Of a stretch of 64,000 bases of DNA, positions 1 through 7,680 are shown piece after piece. The translations under genes were made by a program, and so were the position numbers. The notes beneath the pieces are model-generated. The model was not told the DNA's origin. It made no database searches and saw only the letters and a program-made list of their open reading frames with translations. How positions within the stretch are numbered: the first letter of the stretch is position 1; every line of letters begins with the position of its first letter. Source of the stretch: Gordonibacter sp. 28C (GTDB taxonomy: Bacteria; Actinomycetota; Coriobacteriia; Coriobacteriales; Eggerthellaceae); NCBI RefSeq assembly GCF_003339845.1, contig NZ_PPTR01000001.1, positions 372,001 to 436,000 on the forward strand, written 5' to 3'.

Positions 1-921
1 TTGGTCGAATCGTGGGAGAAGGCTGTGAACGCCATGCGCGTTGATTTCGACGTTGACGTGTACCTGACGGGCTCGAACGCCTATTTGCTCTCGAGCCAGC
101 TTGCAACGTTGCTGTCCGGTCGATATGTGGAAGTGGGCGTGTTCCCGTTGTCTTTCAAGGAATTCCTCGCTTTCGCCGAAGAACAGGACGTGGAAAAGGC
201 TTTCGAGCGCTACCTTGAATTCGGGGGTTTGCCGCCGGTCGTCGAGCAGGGGGACGACCGCGATCTGGCCCAAACCGTGCTCTCGGGCATTTACAACACC
301 GTGTTCGTGAAAGACGTCGCGCAGCATGTGCAGATCCGCAATCCCCTTGTGTTTAACGACATTGCCTGTTTCCTTGCAAACACTGCTGGCTCGAGAGTCT
401 CGGTTACCGCTATCGAAAACCGGCTGAAGAGCGCCCATCGCAAAACGTCGGGGGAAACGATCGAGCGGTATCTGCAAGCGCTTGTCGACGCGTTCTTGTT
501 CTACCGCGTGCGCCGTCTCGACGTGAAGGGAGGAGGACTGCTGCAGGGCCTGGACAAATACTATCCATCCGATCTGGGAGTCAAGAACATGTTGCTGGGC
601 TTTCCTCGCGGAGACTACGGGTTCGCGCTTGAAAACGCCGTGTGCAACGAGTTGAAGCTGCGCGGCTACGAGCTGCGCGTAGGAAAAACCGATTCTCTCG
701 AGATAGACTTCGTGGCCGAGAAGGCGGAGGAAAAGCTGTATGTGCAGGTGTCGGCCAGCGTGCTAGATGCCGAGACGCGGAAGCGCGAGCTGGCGCCGTT
801 GCGGGGGCTGGCGCGCGGCGGCGCACGAAGTCTTTTGCTCACGTACGACCGCATGGGGCTAGGTTTCGAGGACGGCGTCGAAGTGACGAACGTCGTCGAC
901 TGGCTCCTCGAGGAGCAGTGA
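1..921 (+). CDS. ATP-binding protein, DUF4143 family, C-terminal part (cut by window start)
   Basis: The reading frame is open at base 1, so the N-terminal AAA+ ATPase half with the Walker A site lies outside the window; the first codon here is not a start. About 306 residues remain. The visible part has the layout of DUF4143 ATPases: an arginine-finger-like stretch (YLTGSNAYLLSSQLATLLSG), then PLSFKEFLAF, then a helical region, and finally a nuclease-like fold (LENAVCNELKLRGYELRVGK and EIDFVAE). These proteins are common, poorly understood and sometimes suspected of mobile-element or defence roles. The gene ends in front of a large hairpin array and faces arcA convergently. Family confidence is good; the function is unknown. 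Confidence 0.85.
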   Translation: MVESWEKAVNAMRVDFDVDVYLTGSNAYLLSSQLATLLSGRYVEVGVFPLSFKEFLAFAEEQDVEKAFERYLEFGGLPPVVEQGDDRDLAQTVLSGIYNTVFVKDVAQHVQIRNPLVFNDIACFLANTAGSRVSVTAIENRLKSAHRKTSGETIERYLQALVDAFLFYRVRRLDVKGGGLLQGLDKYYPSDLGVKNMLLGFPRGDYGFALENAVCNELKLRGYELRVGKTDSLEIDFVAEKAEEKLYVQVSASVLDAETRKRELAPLRGLARGGARSLLLTYDRMGLGFEDGVEVTNVVDWLLEEQ

Positions 922-935
922 TCCGCAATCGCAAA

Positions 936-1117
936 GCGCCCCCTGCGCTTCGGTATCGGATGGCGAAGGCCGATACCGAAGCGCAGGGGGCGCCGGTGGA
1001 AACATGGTTGCCGCAGCGCTGAGCCCGGTTCTCGTTCGCCAGTGGGACCGGGCTCAGCGCTGCGGCAACAGCATGAAGGAGGGCGCATGCACGGAGGCTG
1101 GTCGCGTGCATGCGCCC
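936..1117. terminator. Three tandem perfect hairpins between convergent genes
   Basis: Three different perfect inverted repeats follow each other: arms 936-959/970-993 (24 bp, 10-nt loop), arms 1007-1029/1047-1069 (23 bp, 17-nt loop) and arms 1081-1093/1105-1117 (13 bp, 11-nt loop). They fill the gap between the ends of the DUF4143 gene and arcA. There is no T-run after any of them, so they are probably bidirectional transcription barriers or mRNA 3-prime stabilisers rather than classical intrinsic terminators. Confidence 0.7.
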
Positions 1118-1135
1118 AAAGGGGAGTTGGAAAGC

Positions 1136-2353
1136 TTAGTCCTCGCGCTCGATGGGCATGCTCATGCAGCGTGGGCCGCCGCGGCCGCGGGACAGCTCGG
1201 CGGACGGGACGATGATGAGGTCGAGGCCCTTGTCGCGCAGCACTTTGTTCGTGACGTCGTTGCGCTCGTACACCACGATCTTGCCCGGGGCGATGCACAG
1301 CGTGTTCGAGCCGTCGTTCCACTGCTCGCGCTCGGCCGCGATGCGGTCGCCGCCGCCGCAGGGGATGAGCTCCACGGGATGGCCGATGTAGGTCTCCAGG
1401 ATGCTCTCCAGCGTGCCGTTCACTTCCTTGACCTTGATGCCCTCGCCTTCGGCGGTGATCTCGAACACCGTCAGCGGGCCCATGATGCCGGGATGGATGG
1501 TGAACTTGTCCGTGTCGATCTGCGTGAACACGGTGTCGAGGTGCATGAAGGCGCGGGAGTTCGGGATGTTGAACGCCAGGATGGTCTCGATGGGGCTCGT
1601 CGGATCGTTGAAGATGTTCTTCGCGATGGCGTCGATGGCGTCGGGCTCGGTGCGCTGGGAGATGCCGATGGCCAGCACCTTGTCGTTGATGTTGAGGATG
1701 TCGCCGCCCTCGATGTGGAACGTGTTGTAGCGGCTGTAGTACTCGGGGGTGCCCTTCAGCATGGGATGATGCGTGAAGATGTACTCGCCGTAGATGGTCT
1801 CGCGGTTGCGGGTCTCGGAGTACATGCGGTTGATGGACACGCCGTTGCCGATCATCGCGAACGGGTCGCGGGTGAAGTACAGGTTCGGCATGGGGGCCAC
1901 GACCATCTTGGAAGACTCGGAGACCAGGTCGACCAGCGAGTTGGACTTGTCGGTGTGAAGCTCGGTGAGGTTGATGCCCTCCATGGTCTTCAGCACGAGT
2001 TCCTTGGCGTCGGGGTAGTTCTCCTGCATGTAGTCGAAGATGATCTTCTGGTAGCGGTCGGTGCGGATGCCGGCCTCTTCGATCCACTGCTTGAGGAACT
2101 GCTCGCGCAGCTCGGGGTTGGCCTCGAGAACCTCGGCCATGAGGTCTTCCAGGTAAAACACTTCGACGCCGTTGTCGCGCAGAGCCTGCGCGAAGGCGTC
2201 GTGCTCCTCCTGGGCCACCTTCAAGAACGGGATGTCGTCGAACAGCAGCTCTTCGAGCGTGTTCGGCGTCAGGTTCAGAAGCTCCTTGCCCGGGCGGTGC
2301 AGCAGGACTTTCTTCAAGGGCTTGATCTCGCTCTTGACGTTCACTCCTGACAT
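1136..2353 (-). CDS. arcA: Arginine deiminase
   Basis: Hydrolyses L-arginine to citrulline and ammonia in the cytoplasm, the first step of the arginine dihydrolase pathway. The 405-residue length is normal for the family. The catalytic Cys is in RCMSMPIERED ten residues from the end (C396); the His/Glu motif FHIEGGDILN and the substrate-loop motif FTRDPFAMIGNG are present. The start chosen is ATG 2353 (MSGVNVKSEI), preceded by AAGGAGGG; a longer frame to 2488 has no family homology in its extra 45 residues. No carbamate kinase, ornithine carbamoyltransferase or antiporter gene is adjacent, so the rest of the pathway must be elsewhere. Gut Eggerthella is known to use arginine as an energy source. 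Confidence 0.95.
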   Translation of the reverse strand: MSGVNVKSEIKPLKKVLLHRPGKELLNLTPNTLEELLFDDIPFLKVAQEEHDAFAQALRDNGVEVFYLEDLMAEVLEANPELREQFLKQWIEEAGIRTDRYQKIIFDYMQENYPDAKELVLKTMEGINLTELHTDKSNSLVDLVSESSKMVVAPMPNLYFTRDPFAMIGNGVSINRMYSETRNRETIYGEYIFTHHPMLKGTPEYYSRYNTFHIEGGDILNINDKVLAIGISQRTEPDAIDAIAKNIFNDPTSPIETILAFNIPNSRAFMHLDTVFTQIDTDKFTIHPGIMGPLTVFEITAEGEGIKVKEVNGTLESILETYIGHPVELIPCGGGDRIAAEREQWNDGSNTLCIAPGKIVVYERNDVTNKVLRDKGLDLIIVPSAELSRGRGGPRCMSMPIERED

Positions 2354-2420
2354 GTGCAACCCTCCTTCTTCCTTCTGTTGTTCGGCCCGCGCGTCCTTTA
2401 AGCGCGCCGGCCTATCTTCG

Positions 2421-2461
2421 CCAAGTGCGTCTGGGGCTTTGCGAGCCCCGCGACGCGTTGG
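2421..2461 (-). promoter_or_regulatory. Long imperfect hairpin in the arcA leader
   Basis: The 356-bp gap between arcA and the divergent LuxR gene holds a stem made of CCAA/TTGG, GCGTC/GACGC and GGGGCT/AGCCCC, 70-110 nt upstream of the arcA start on the transcribed side. It could be a leader structure or an operator region. The rest of the gap shows no gene; a weak pair TTTACCGG...CGGGGTGTA lies near 2510-2540. Confidence 0.4.
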
Positions 2462-2709
2462 CTTAACCTTGCACCTGTTGCGGAACAAAGGAAAGATGTA
2501 AAGCGGGTTTACCGGAGCATCGATCGGGGTGTATCAAGCCTCGGTCGGCGCTAAACCCTCGCTAAACCGCAGGTGGCGATGACGTCCGTCGGATGGCGAC
2601 CGTAGGGGGCAGGTTGCAGGCCGCCCCTGCGGGAACATCGGGGCTCGTTCGTGTATCATGGACGAAGGCCTTCGATGGCCGTAGGTAGGCGACTGAGAGG
2701 TGCTCGCTC

Positions 2710-3666
2710 GTGGGTTTCGTGCTCTTCCACTATACGCTCTTCGTGCTGCTGGGCTCCATTCTGGCGTCGGCGGCGTGCCTGTCCGCTTATCTGGTGTCGC
2801 GCAAGCGCACCATGCTCTACGCCTTCTTCGGCTTCCTGTTCTACTTCTTCGACGTGGCATGGGTGTTCCAAGACGACTTCTTCACCGGGGCGAGCGCGGG
2901 GCTGGGGGCGGCCTATGCGATCGTCATGTCGCTGGCGCTCGTGGTGACGGGCGGCGGGTTCCTCACGTCGTTCTGGCTTTTGGTGTGCGACTATCTGGGC
3001 GAAACGCGCAAGGCGCTCAAAGTTGTCCCCGTCGCCCTGTTCGTGGTGGCAAGCGTGGGCGTGCTCGTGCTGCTGCCTGAAGGGGAACTGCGCAGCTTTC
3101 TGTTCTACTTCCCGCGCGAGCTCTACCTGTTCTGGATGCTGCTGTTCGCTGGCTTCCGCTATTTCGCGACGAAGGACGAGGCCGAGCGCGGTCGGCTGCG
3201 CCGTCATCGCTGGCTGTACGTGGCGCTGTGGGCGCTGGGCGTTTTGATCGTGGTGGAGGACGCGTGCGTGTTCCTGCTGCCCGATCCCATCATGTTCGGG
3301 CCGCGCGCCTATGCGCCCGAGCGCAACTTCACCGAGAACGTGCTCATGCTGTGCTGCGCGTTCTTCGCCTGCCGCGACGCGTTCCGCGTGCTGTCGCTGC
3401 GCTTCGAGCGTCCGCCCATGCACGAGGGCGGACGGCAGGAAGAGCTCATCGACGACAACCTGCTCATGTACGGCAAGCGCTACCGGCTGTCCGATCGCGA
3501 GTGCGAGGTGCTGCGTTACGTGCTGGTGGGCAAGGACAACCAGAACATCGCGTCGGAGATGCACCTGGCGCTCAGCACCGTGAAGGTGCACGTGCACAAC
3601 ATCCTGCAAAAAACGGGCCAGCCCAACCGCCAGGCCCTCGTGCAGGATTTTTGGAGAACGTCGTAG
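2710..3666 (+). CDS. Membrane-bound LuxR-family transcriptional regulator (about 7 TM)
   Basis: A 318-residue one-component regulator. About seven hydrophobic segments fill residues 1-240, and a C-terminal LuxR/GerE helix-turn-helix follows at about 257-318 (LSDRECEVLRYVLVGKDNQN, then STVKVHVHNILQKTG). No kinase or receiver domain is present, so the membrane part presumably senses a signal directly and the tethered DNA-binding domain acts on a nearby promoter. The start is GTG 2710, with GAGAGGTG just upstream. It is divergent from arcA and convergent with the flavoprotein gene, so either could be its target. It is shorter than the 12-TM LuxR proteins elsewhere in the window. Confidence 0.85.
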   Translation: MGFVLFHYTLFVLLGSILASAACLSAYLVSRKRTMLYAFFGFLFYFFDVAWVFQDDFFTGASAGLGAAYAIVMSLALVVTGGGFLTSFWLLVCDYLGETRKALKVVPVALFVVASVGVLVLLPEGELRSFLFYFPRELYLFWMLLFAGFRYFATKDEAERGRLRRHRWLYVALWALGVLIVVEDACVFLLPDPIMFGPRAYAPERNFTENVLMLCCAFFACRDAFRVLSLRFERPPMHEGGRQEELIDDNLLMYGKRYRLSDRECEVLRYVLVGKDNQNIASEMHLALSTVKVHVHNILQKTGQPNRQALVQDFWRTS

Positions 3667-3692
3667 CGCGGCGAAACCCCGTCAAGCAAGCG

Positions 3693-3764
3693 GGGCCCCT
3701 CGCCGATGGCAAGGGGCCCGAGATCGAAGGGGCGGCCGTCAAGGGGAGGGAGGCCGGCCGCCCC
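3693..3764. terminator. Two hairpins between convergent genes
   Basis: GGGCCCCT (3693-3700) pairs with AGGGGCCC (3712-3719), and GGGGCGGCC (3729-3737) pairs with GGCCGCCCC (3756-3764). They lie between the LuxR gene end and the flavoprotein gene end, so they probably terminate both. Confidence 0.65.
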
Positions 3765-3781
3765 GCGGGGAATGTTCCGGC

Positions 3782-5509
3782 TTACACGCTGGCGGCGGCG
3801 TTCTTGCCGGCCAGGCGCCCGAAGCACAGGGCGGTGGCCAGGCTGATGCCGGCCACGACCACGGGGTAGTCCACCAGCAGGCGGCGGCCCATCGTGTTGC
3901 CGGCCACGAACAGGCCGGGGATGGGGTCGTTCGTGCCGTCCTTCGTCACGTGCAGGTCGTGGTCGCACTCCAGGCCGCCGAACATGACCAGCATGCCCGC
4001 GTTGCCGAACTTGCACGCGTAGTACGGCGGGTTCTCCACCGGGAACAGGCGCTTGGACATCTTGCCGAAGTCCTCGTCCACGCCCTTGTGGCACAGCTCG
4101 TTGTAGCGCTCGATCTCGGCCTTCATCGTGTCGTAGGGCAGACCCGTCTTCTCGGCCAGCTCCTCGAGGGAGTTCGCGATGACGTCCGTGCGCTCCTCCA
4201 CCATGGCGGCCGTCGTGTAGCCCAGGCCGAAGCCGGAGAGCACCGTCTCGTAGTTCGGAGCCTCTTCCTCGGACACGAAGTGCGTGGTGTAGCCGTGGCC
4301 GTCGGGCATCTTGTCGATCTGCTCGGGCCACTTGCTGTCGAAGATCTGCCACGCCTTCACGCCCGCCTCGGCCATCTCGGGGTCCTTCGCCACGGGCTGG
4401 CGGGTGTGCTCGTCGGCGATGTTCTGGCCGGGCACGTCCTCGTTCATGAAGCGCTTGCCCTCCATGTTCAGCTGCAGGAAGCTGTCCACGCCCAGCGACC
4501 CGCCCATGTGGTGCGTCATGGGGGCGTGCGGGCCCAGCTCCATCCAACCGCCGGCCCAGATGCCCATGAGCTGGCCGCGGCCGTCGTCCACGCCGCCCAT
4601 GAACTCCTCGGTCCACGGAGCGTAGTAGTGGCGCATCTCGGGGTTCGCGCCGTAGTCGCCGCAGCACAGCACGACGGCCTTGGCGTTCACCTTCAGGTAG
4701 CCGTCCTTCGTCTTGGCGTAGGCGCCCTTCACGGCGCCGTCCTCCACGATGAGCTGCTCGCCCTCGGCGTTGTAGATAAGCTCGGCGCCGGCCTTCATGG
4801 CGTCCTCGAACGCCGCCTGGCAGGCCCACTGCATGTTCGGGTTCGTGGTGATGGTGCCGTGGAAGTAGGGGTACACCTCTTCTTTGTAGTTGTAGCCCTC
4901 CTGCGGCGGGAAGCACTTCGGGCGGATGTAGTTGGGCTTGTCCGTCTCGCGATTCGCGGCGGTGGACTTCAGCACCTCGTAATCGGCGTTCTCGATGAAC
5001 CAGTCGAAGTCCTCGCCGGAATGGTCGTACCAGTAGTTCGTCATCCACGTGTCACAGCGCCCGCCCGTCTCCTTGACGAACTCGTTGAGGATGTCCTCCT
5101 TCGGCGCCCATTCGATGCCCAGGTCCTTCTGGATCTTCGAGCCAACCACGCCGAAGTCGCCGGCCATGGATATGACGGAGTAGCTGTCCTCGGGCTGCTT
5201 CTCCAGCACGATGACCTTCTTGCCGGCTTCGGCGGCCTCCTTGGCGGCGGCGGTGCCGGCCAAGCCCATGCCGATGACGAGCACGTCGCAGGTCTTCTCG
5301 TCCTTGACGTCCGTGGGCACGGGGGGCGGCGTGAGGAAGTCCGGCGTGAACTTCGTGGCCGCGCCGCCCGCGGAGGACGCGTCTCCCGACGCGCCCGCGT
5401 CGCCCTTGGCCTGCGGCGCGCAGCCGGTGATGCCGACGGCCGCGGCGGCTGCGGCGGCCGTGGCACCGAAGCCGAGGAACGCGCGGCGACTCAAACCTTT
5501 TTCTGACAT
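3782..5509 (-). CDS. Tat-exported FAD-dependent oxidoreductase (fumarate-reductase-like flavoprotein)
   Basis: A 575-residue protein starting with a twin-arginine signal (LSRRAFLGFGA, alanine-rich core) that ends in a lipobox-like ITGC, so it may be a Tat lipoprotein on the outer face of the membrane. The FAD Rossmann motif is VLVIGMGLAGTAAAKEA, and the C-terminal FAD contact is IPGLFVAGNTMGRR. This is the flavocytochrome-c/fumarate reductase FAD_binding_2 family. There is no FMN-binding domain or haem motif, so an electron donor must come from another gene. In Eggerthella many such flavoproteins reduce unusual organic acceptors; the substrate here cannot be told. The start at 5509 has GGAGAGGG upstream. 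The flanking genes on both sides are membrane LuxR regulators. Confidence 0.88.
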   Translation of the reverse strand: MSEKGLSRRAFLGFGATAAAAAAAVGITGCAPQAKGDAGASGDASSAGGAATKFTPDFLTPPPVPTDVKDEKTCDVLVIGMGLAGTAAAKEAAEAGKKVIVLEKQPEDSYSVISMAGDFGVVGSKIQKDLGIEWAPKEDILNEFVKETGGRCDTWMTNYWYDHSGEDFDWFIENADYEVLKSTAANRETDKPNYIRPKCFPPQEGYNYKEEVYPYFHGTITTNPNMQWACQAAFEDAMKAGAELIYNAEGEQLIVEDGAVKGAYAKTKDGYLKVNAKAVVLCCGDYGANPEMRHYYAPWTEEFMGGVDDGRGQLMGIWAGGWMELGPHAPMTHHMGGSLGVDSFLQLNMEGKRFMNEDVPGQNIADEHTRQPVAKDPEMAEAGVKAWQIFDSKWPEQIDKMPDGHGYTTHFVSEEEAPNYETVLSGFGLGYTTAAMVEERTDVIANSLEELAEKTGLPYDTMKAEIERYNELCHKGVDEDFGKMSKRLFPVENPPYYACKFGNAGMLVMFGGLECDHDLHVTKDGTNDPIPGLFVAGNTMGRRLLVDYPVVVAGISLATALCFGRLAGKNAAASV

Positions 5510-5540
5510 GTTCCCTCTCCTTTCGTTGCGGGGTACGGGA

Positions 5541-5582
5541 CCGGGCGCCGCACCGCTGCGGCGCCCGGCGGATCTATCCGCC
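5541..5582. promoter_or_regulatory. Two adjoining palindromes in the flavoprotein leader
   Basis: A perfect 12-bp stem (5541-5552/5557-5568) with a 4-nt loop overlaps a second palindrome GGCGGAT-CT-ATCCGCC (5567-5582). Both lie 30-75 nt upstream of the flavoprotein start, probably in its mRNA leader. The overlapping arms could form alternative structures. Confidence 0.45.
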
Positions 5583-5700
5583 GCCCCCTAACGAGGATTC
5601 GCGTTGCGAAACCCTCCCTACGCTGTGAAACTCTACGCTCCTCAACGTGAGGTTGCGACATCGCATCCGGGTAGTTTTCGACGTTTACCCCGATGAACCG

Positions 5701-5722
5701 CCTACCCGATACGGGTGGTAAT
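5701..5722. promoter_or_regulatory. Candidate LuxR operator, ATTACCACC...GGGTAGG
   Basis: On the minus strand the site reads ATTACCACC, CGTATC, GGGTAGG, with an ACCCG-ATA-CGGGT core. It lies in the shared region between the flavoprotein gene and the divergent LuxR gene. Related sites occur at 39703-39723 and 58638-58662, also upstream of redox genes. The link to a LuxR protein is inference. Confidence 0.35.
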
Positions 5723-5805
5723 CGATGTTTCCATATTGTTGGGATGACGGGGGTTCCTATTTCGGCTACACTGGCAGCCGTGAAAGCGAAGGGTGAGGGG
5801 CCCGA

Positions 5806-7266
5806 TTGAACCGTCTGAGGGAAATGTTCGCCGGCATGCGCGCACGCGACGTGGCGTTCATGGGCGGCTACGCTCTGTACTTGGTGTTCGGATACATGTC
5901 GTTCGAATCGCCCACCGTGCTGACTTCGCTGGGGCAGACGGGCGCCCACGTGGAGTCGCTGTTCCTGGTGGCGGTGGTGGCGGCGCGGCTCGTGGTGTAC
6001 CTGGTCATGATGGCCGTTGCGCGCCGGGCCTCGAACCGGTCGTCGTCGCTCACGGCTATCGTTGTGTGCGCGGGCGTGGCGGCGACCGGCTTCGTGGTCA
6101 CGCGCATGGCGTTCCAGTTCGCGGGCTTCGTGCCCTTCGAGGCGCTCGTTCCGTGGCTGGTGTTCGGCGGCATGTTCTTCGGCGCCGGGGACGCCCTCAT
6201 CAACCTGCTGTGGGCGCGCTATTGCGGCACGTTCGACCTGCGCCACGTCTATCTGTTCGTGCTGCTGAGCAACGTCGCCAGCTTGGTGGTGTACTTCCTG
6301 GTCACGTTGCTTCCGGCAGCCGCCATGCTGCCGGTGGGGGCCGTGCTGTTCTTCGCGTCGGCCTGGTTCTGCAAGAAGTGCCTGGACGCGCGCGCTCCCA
6401 TCGCCGAGGAGTACTCGGCCCCCGTGTTCAAGGGCGCGCTTTCGGCGTTGTGGCGGCCCATGCTGGGCACGGCCATCCTTTCGTTCATGAGCGGGCTCAT
6501 GCTGCAGGTGTCGGTGCGGCAGGACATCCCGCTGGCCACGTTCCAACAGACGGCGCTCGTCACGCAGGCCGTGGTCATCGTGGCGCTGCTGCTGCCGGCG
6601 TTGTTCGTGAAGAGCCGTCCGAGCCTGGGCTCGGTGTACAAGGTGGCCCTGCCGCTTTCGGCCGCCGGTTTCTTGCTGCTGCCGCTCATCTGGAACGGCG
6701 GGGGCGGGCTGGCCAACGCCTGCGCGCAGCTGGGCACGCTCGTGGCGAGCATCATCCTGTGGTGCATGCTGGCCAATGTCGTCCACGACACGAAGCTTCC
6801 GGCAGCGCTGCTGTTCTCGTGTTCGCTCGTATGCACGAATGCGGCGCGCATGGCCGGCACGCTGCTGGGCTTGTTCAACGCCGACAGCTTCGGACGGGGC
6901 AACCTCGAGCTCACGGCGGTGGCTTTGGTGGCGGTGTATCTGGTGGCCATGGTGTCGATGTTCCTGTTCAAGGACAGGAAGCTCCAAGGTTCCGACGAGG
7001 ACGACGGCAAAGTCGCCATGCCCACGGCCGAGCGTCAGGGAGACGCGTTGGCCGATCGCTGCGCATTGCTCGCCCGCGCGCACGGACTCACGCCGCGCGA
7101 GTCCGAGATCCTCGTCCATTTGGGTCAAGGCCGCACGGCGCGCGCCGTCTCCGAAAAGCTCGTCGTGTCGGAGAACACGGTGAAGTACCACATCAAGTCC
7201 ATCTACCAGAAACTCGACGTGCATTCTCGCGACGAGGTCATCGACCTTATTGAGCACTCAGAATAG
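5806..7266 (+). CDS. Membrane-bound LuxR-family transcriptional regulator (about 12 TM)
   Basis: 486 residues. Residues 1-400 form about twelve hydrophobic segments reminiscent of an MFS-like fold, and a LuxR/GerE DNA-binding domain occupies about 428-486 (LTPRESEILVHLGQGRTARA, SENTVKYHIKSIYQKLDVHS). The start used is TTG 5806 with GTGAGGGG upstream; an ATG at codon 7 is an alternative. It diverges from the flavoprotein gene across a 296-bp region containing the palindromes and a candidate operator, so the flavoprotein is its likely target. This architecture is frequent in Eggerthellaceae beside respiratory reductases. The ligand is unknown. Confidence 0.87.
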   Translation: MNRLREMFAGMRARDVAFMGGYALYLVFGYMSFESPTVLTSLGQTGAHVESLFLVAVVAARLVVYLVMMAVARRASNRSSSLTAIVVCAGVAATGFVVTRMAFQFAGFVPFEALVPWLVFGGMFFGAGDALINLLWARYCGTFDLRHVYLFVLLSNVASLVVYFLVTLLPAAAMLPVGAVLFFASAWFCKKCLDARAPIAEEYSAPVFKGALSALWRPMLGTAILSFMSGLMLQVSVRQDIPLATFQQTALVTQAVVIVALLLPALFVKSRPSLGSVYKVALPLSAAGFLLLPLIWNGGGGLANACAQLGTLVASIILWCMLANVVHDTKLPAALLFSCSLVCTNAARMAGTLLGLFNADSFGRGNLELTAVALVAVYLVAMVSMFLFKDRKLQGSDEDDGKVAMPTAERQGDALADRCALLARAHGLTPRESEILVHLGQGRTARAVSEKLVVSENTVKYHIKSIYQKLDVHSRDEVIDLIEHSE

Positions 7267-7333
7267 GCATTGCGCATTCCTCTTGGGCCCGGAAGTATAG
7301 CAAGGGCACGACAAGGGGAGAGGCGCAGGTGCG

Positions 7334-7417
7334 ATGTTCGAAGACCTCTATCGGCGCGCCCACGAGGCGCTGTACGCGGCCAAGCGAGTCGGTCGCAACC
7401 GCTGCGGCTTCTTCTAG
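7334..7417 (+). pseudogene. Remnant of a GGDEF (diguanylate cyclase) C-terminus
   Basis: A 27-codon frame reads MFEDLYRRAHEALYAAKRVG, then RNRCGFF and stop. This matches the last helix and strand of GGDEF domains (typically LLRRADEALYxAKxxGRN). A stop at 7298 in the same frame closes it upstream, and no other GGDEF sequence was seen nearby, so only the tail of a lost gene remains. The following 263 bases to the next gene show no coding signal. Translation as a peptide is unlikely. Confidence 0.6.
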
Positions 7418-7680
7418 CGCTCCGAGCGAGCGTGCGAACCCGGGCCCGAGCTGCCGCCGTCTCTCGCCGCGTTCGGGGACGCTTCGCCGCCGATGCTCGA
7501 ATCCATCTGCGGCTAGGACGTATACGTTGGGACTTCATTCTGCTAAAGTAGGCGAATCTGATCGGCATTGCCTTTTCGAGGGCAGAATCTGCGCGTTCGC
7601 AACAGAGGCGAAACGTGCAACGGGGATCATGGGGTGTGCAAAACGCTGCACCTCGTTGTCAAGAAGGGAAAGGAGAGGGT

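Noticed and set aside
7615-7680. Upstream extension of the Nramp-type gene
   Set aside because: The extra 22 residues match nothing and the strong ribosome site is at 7681.
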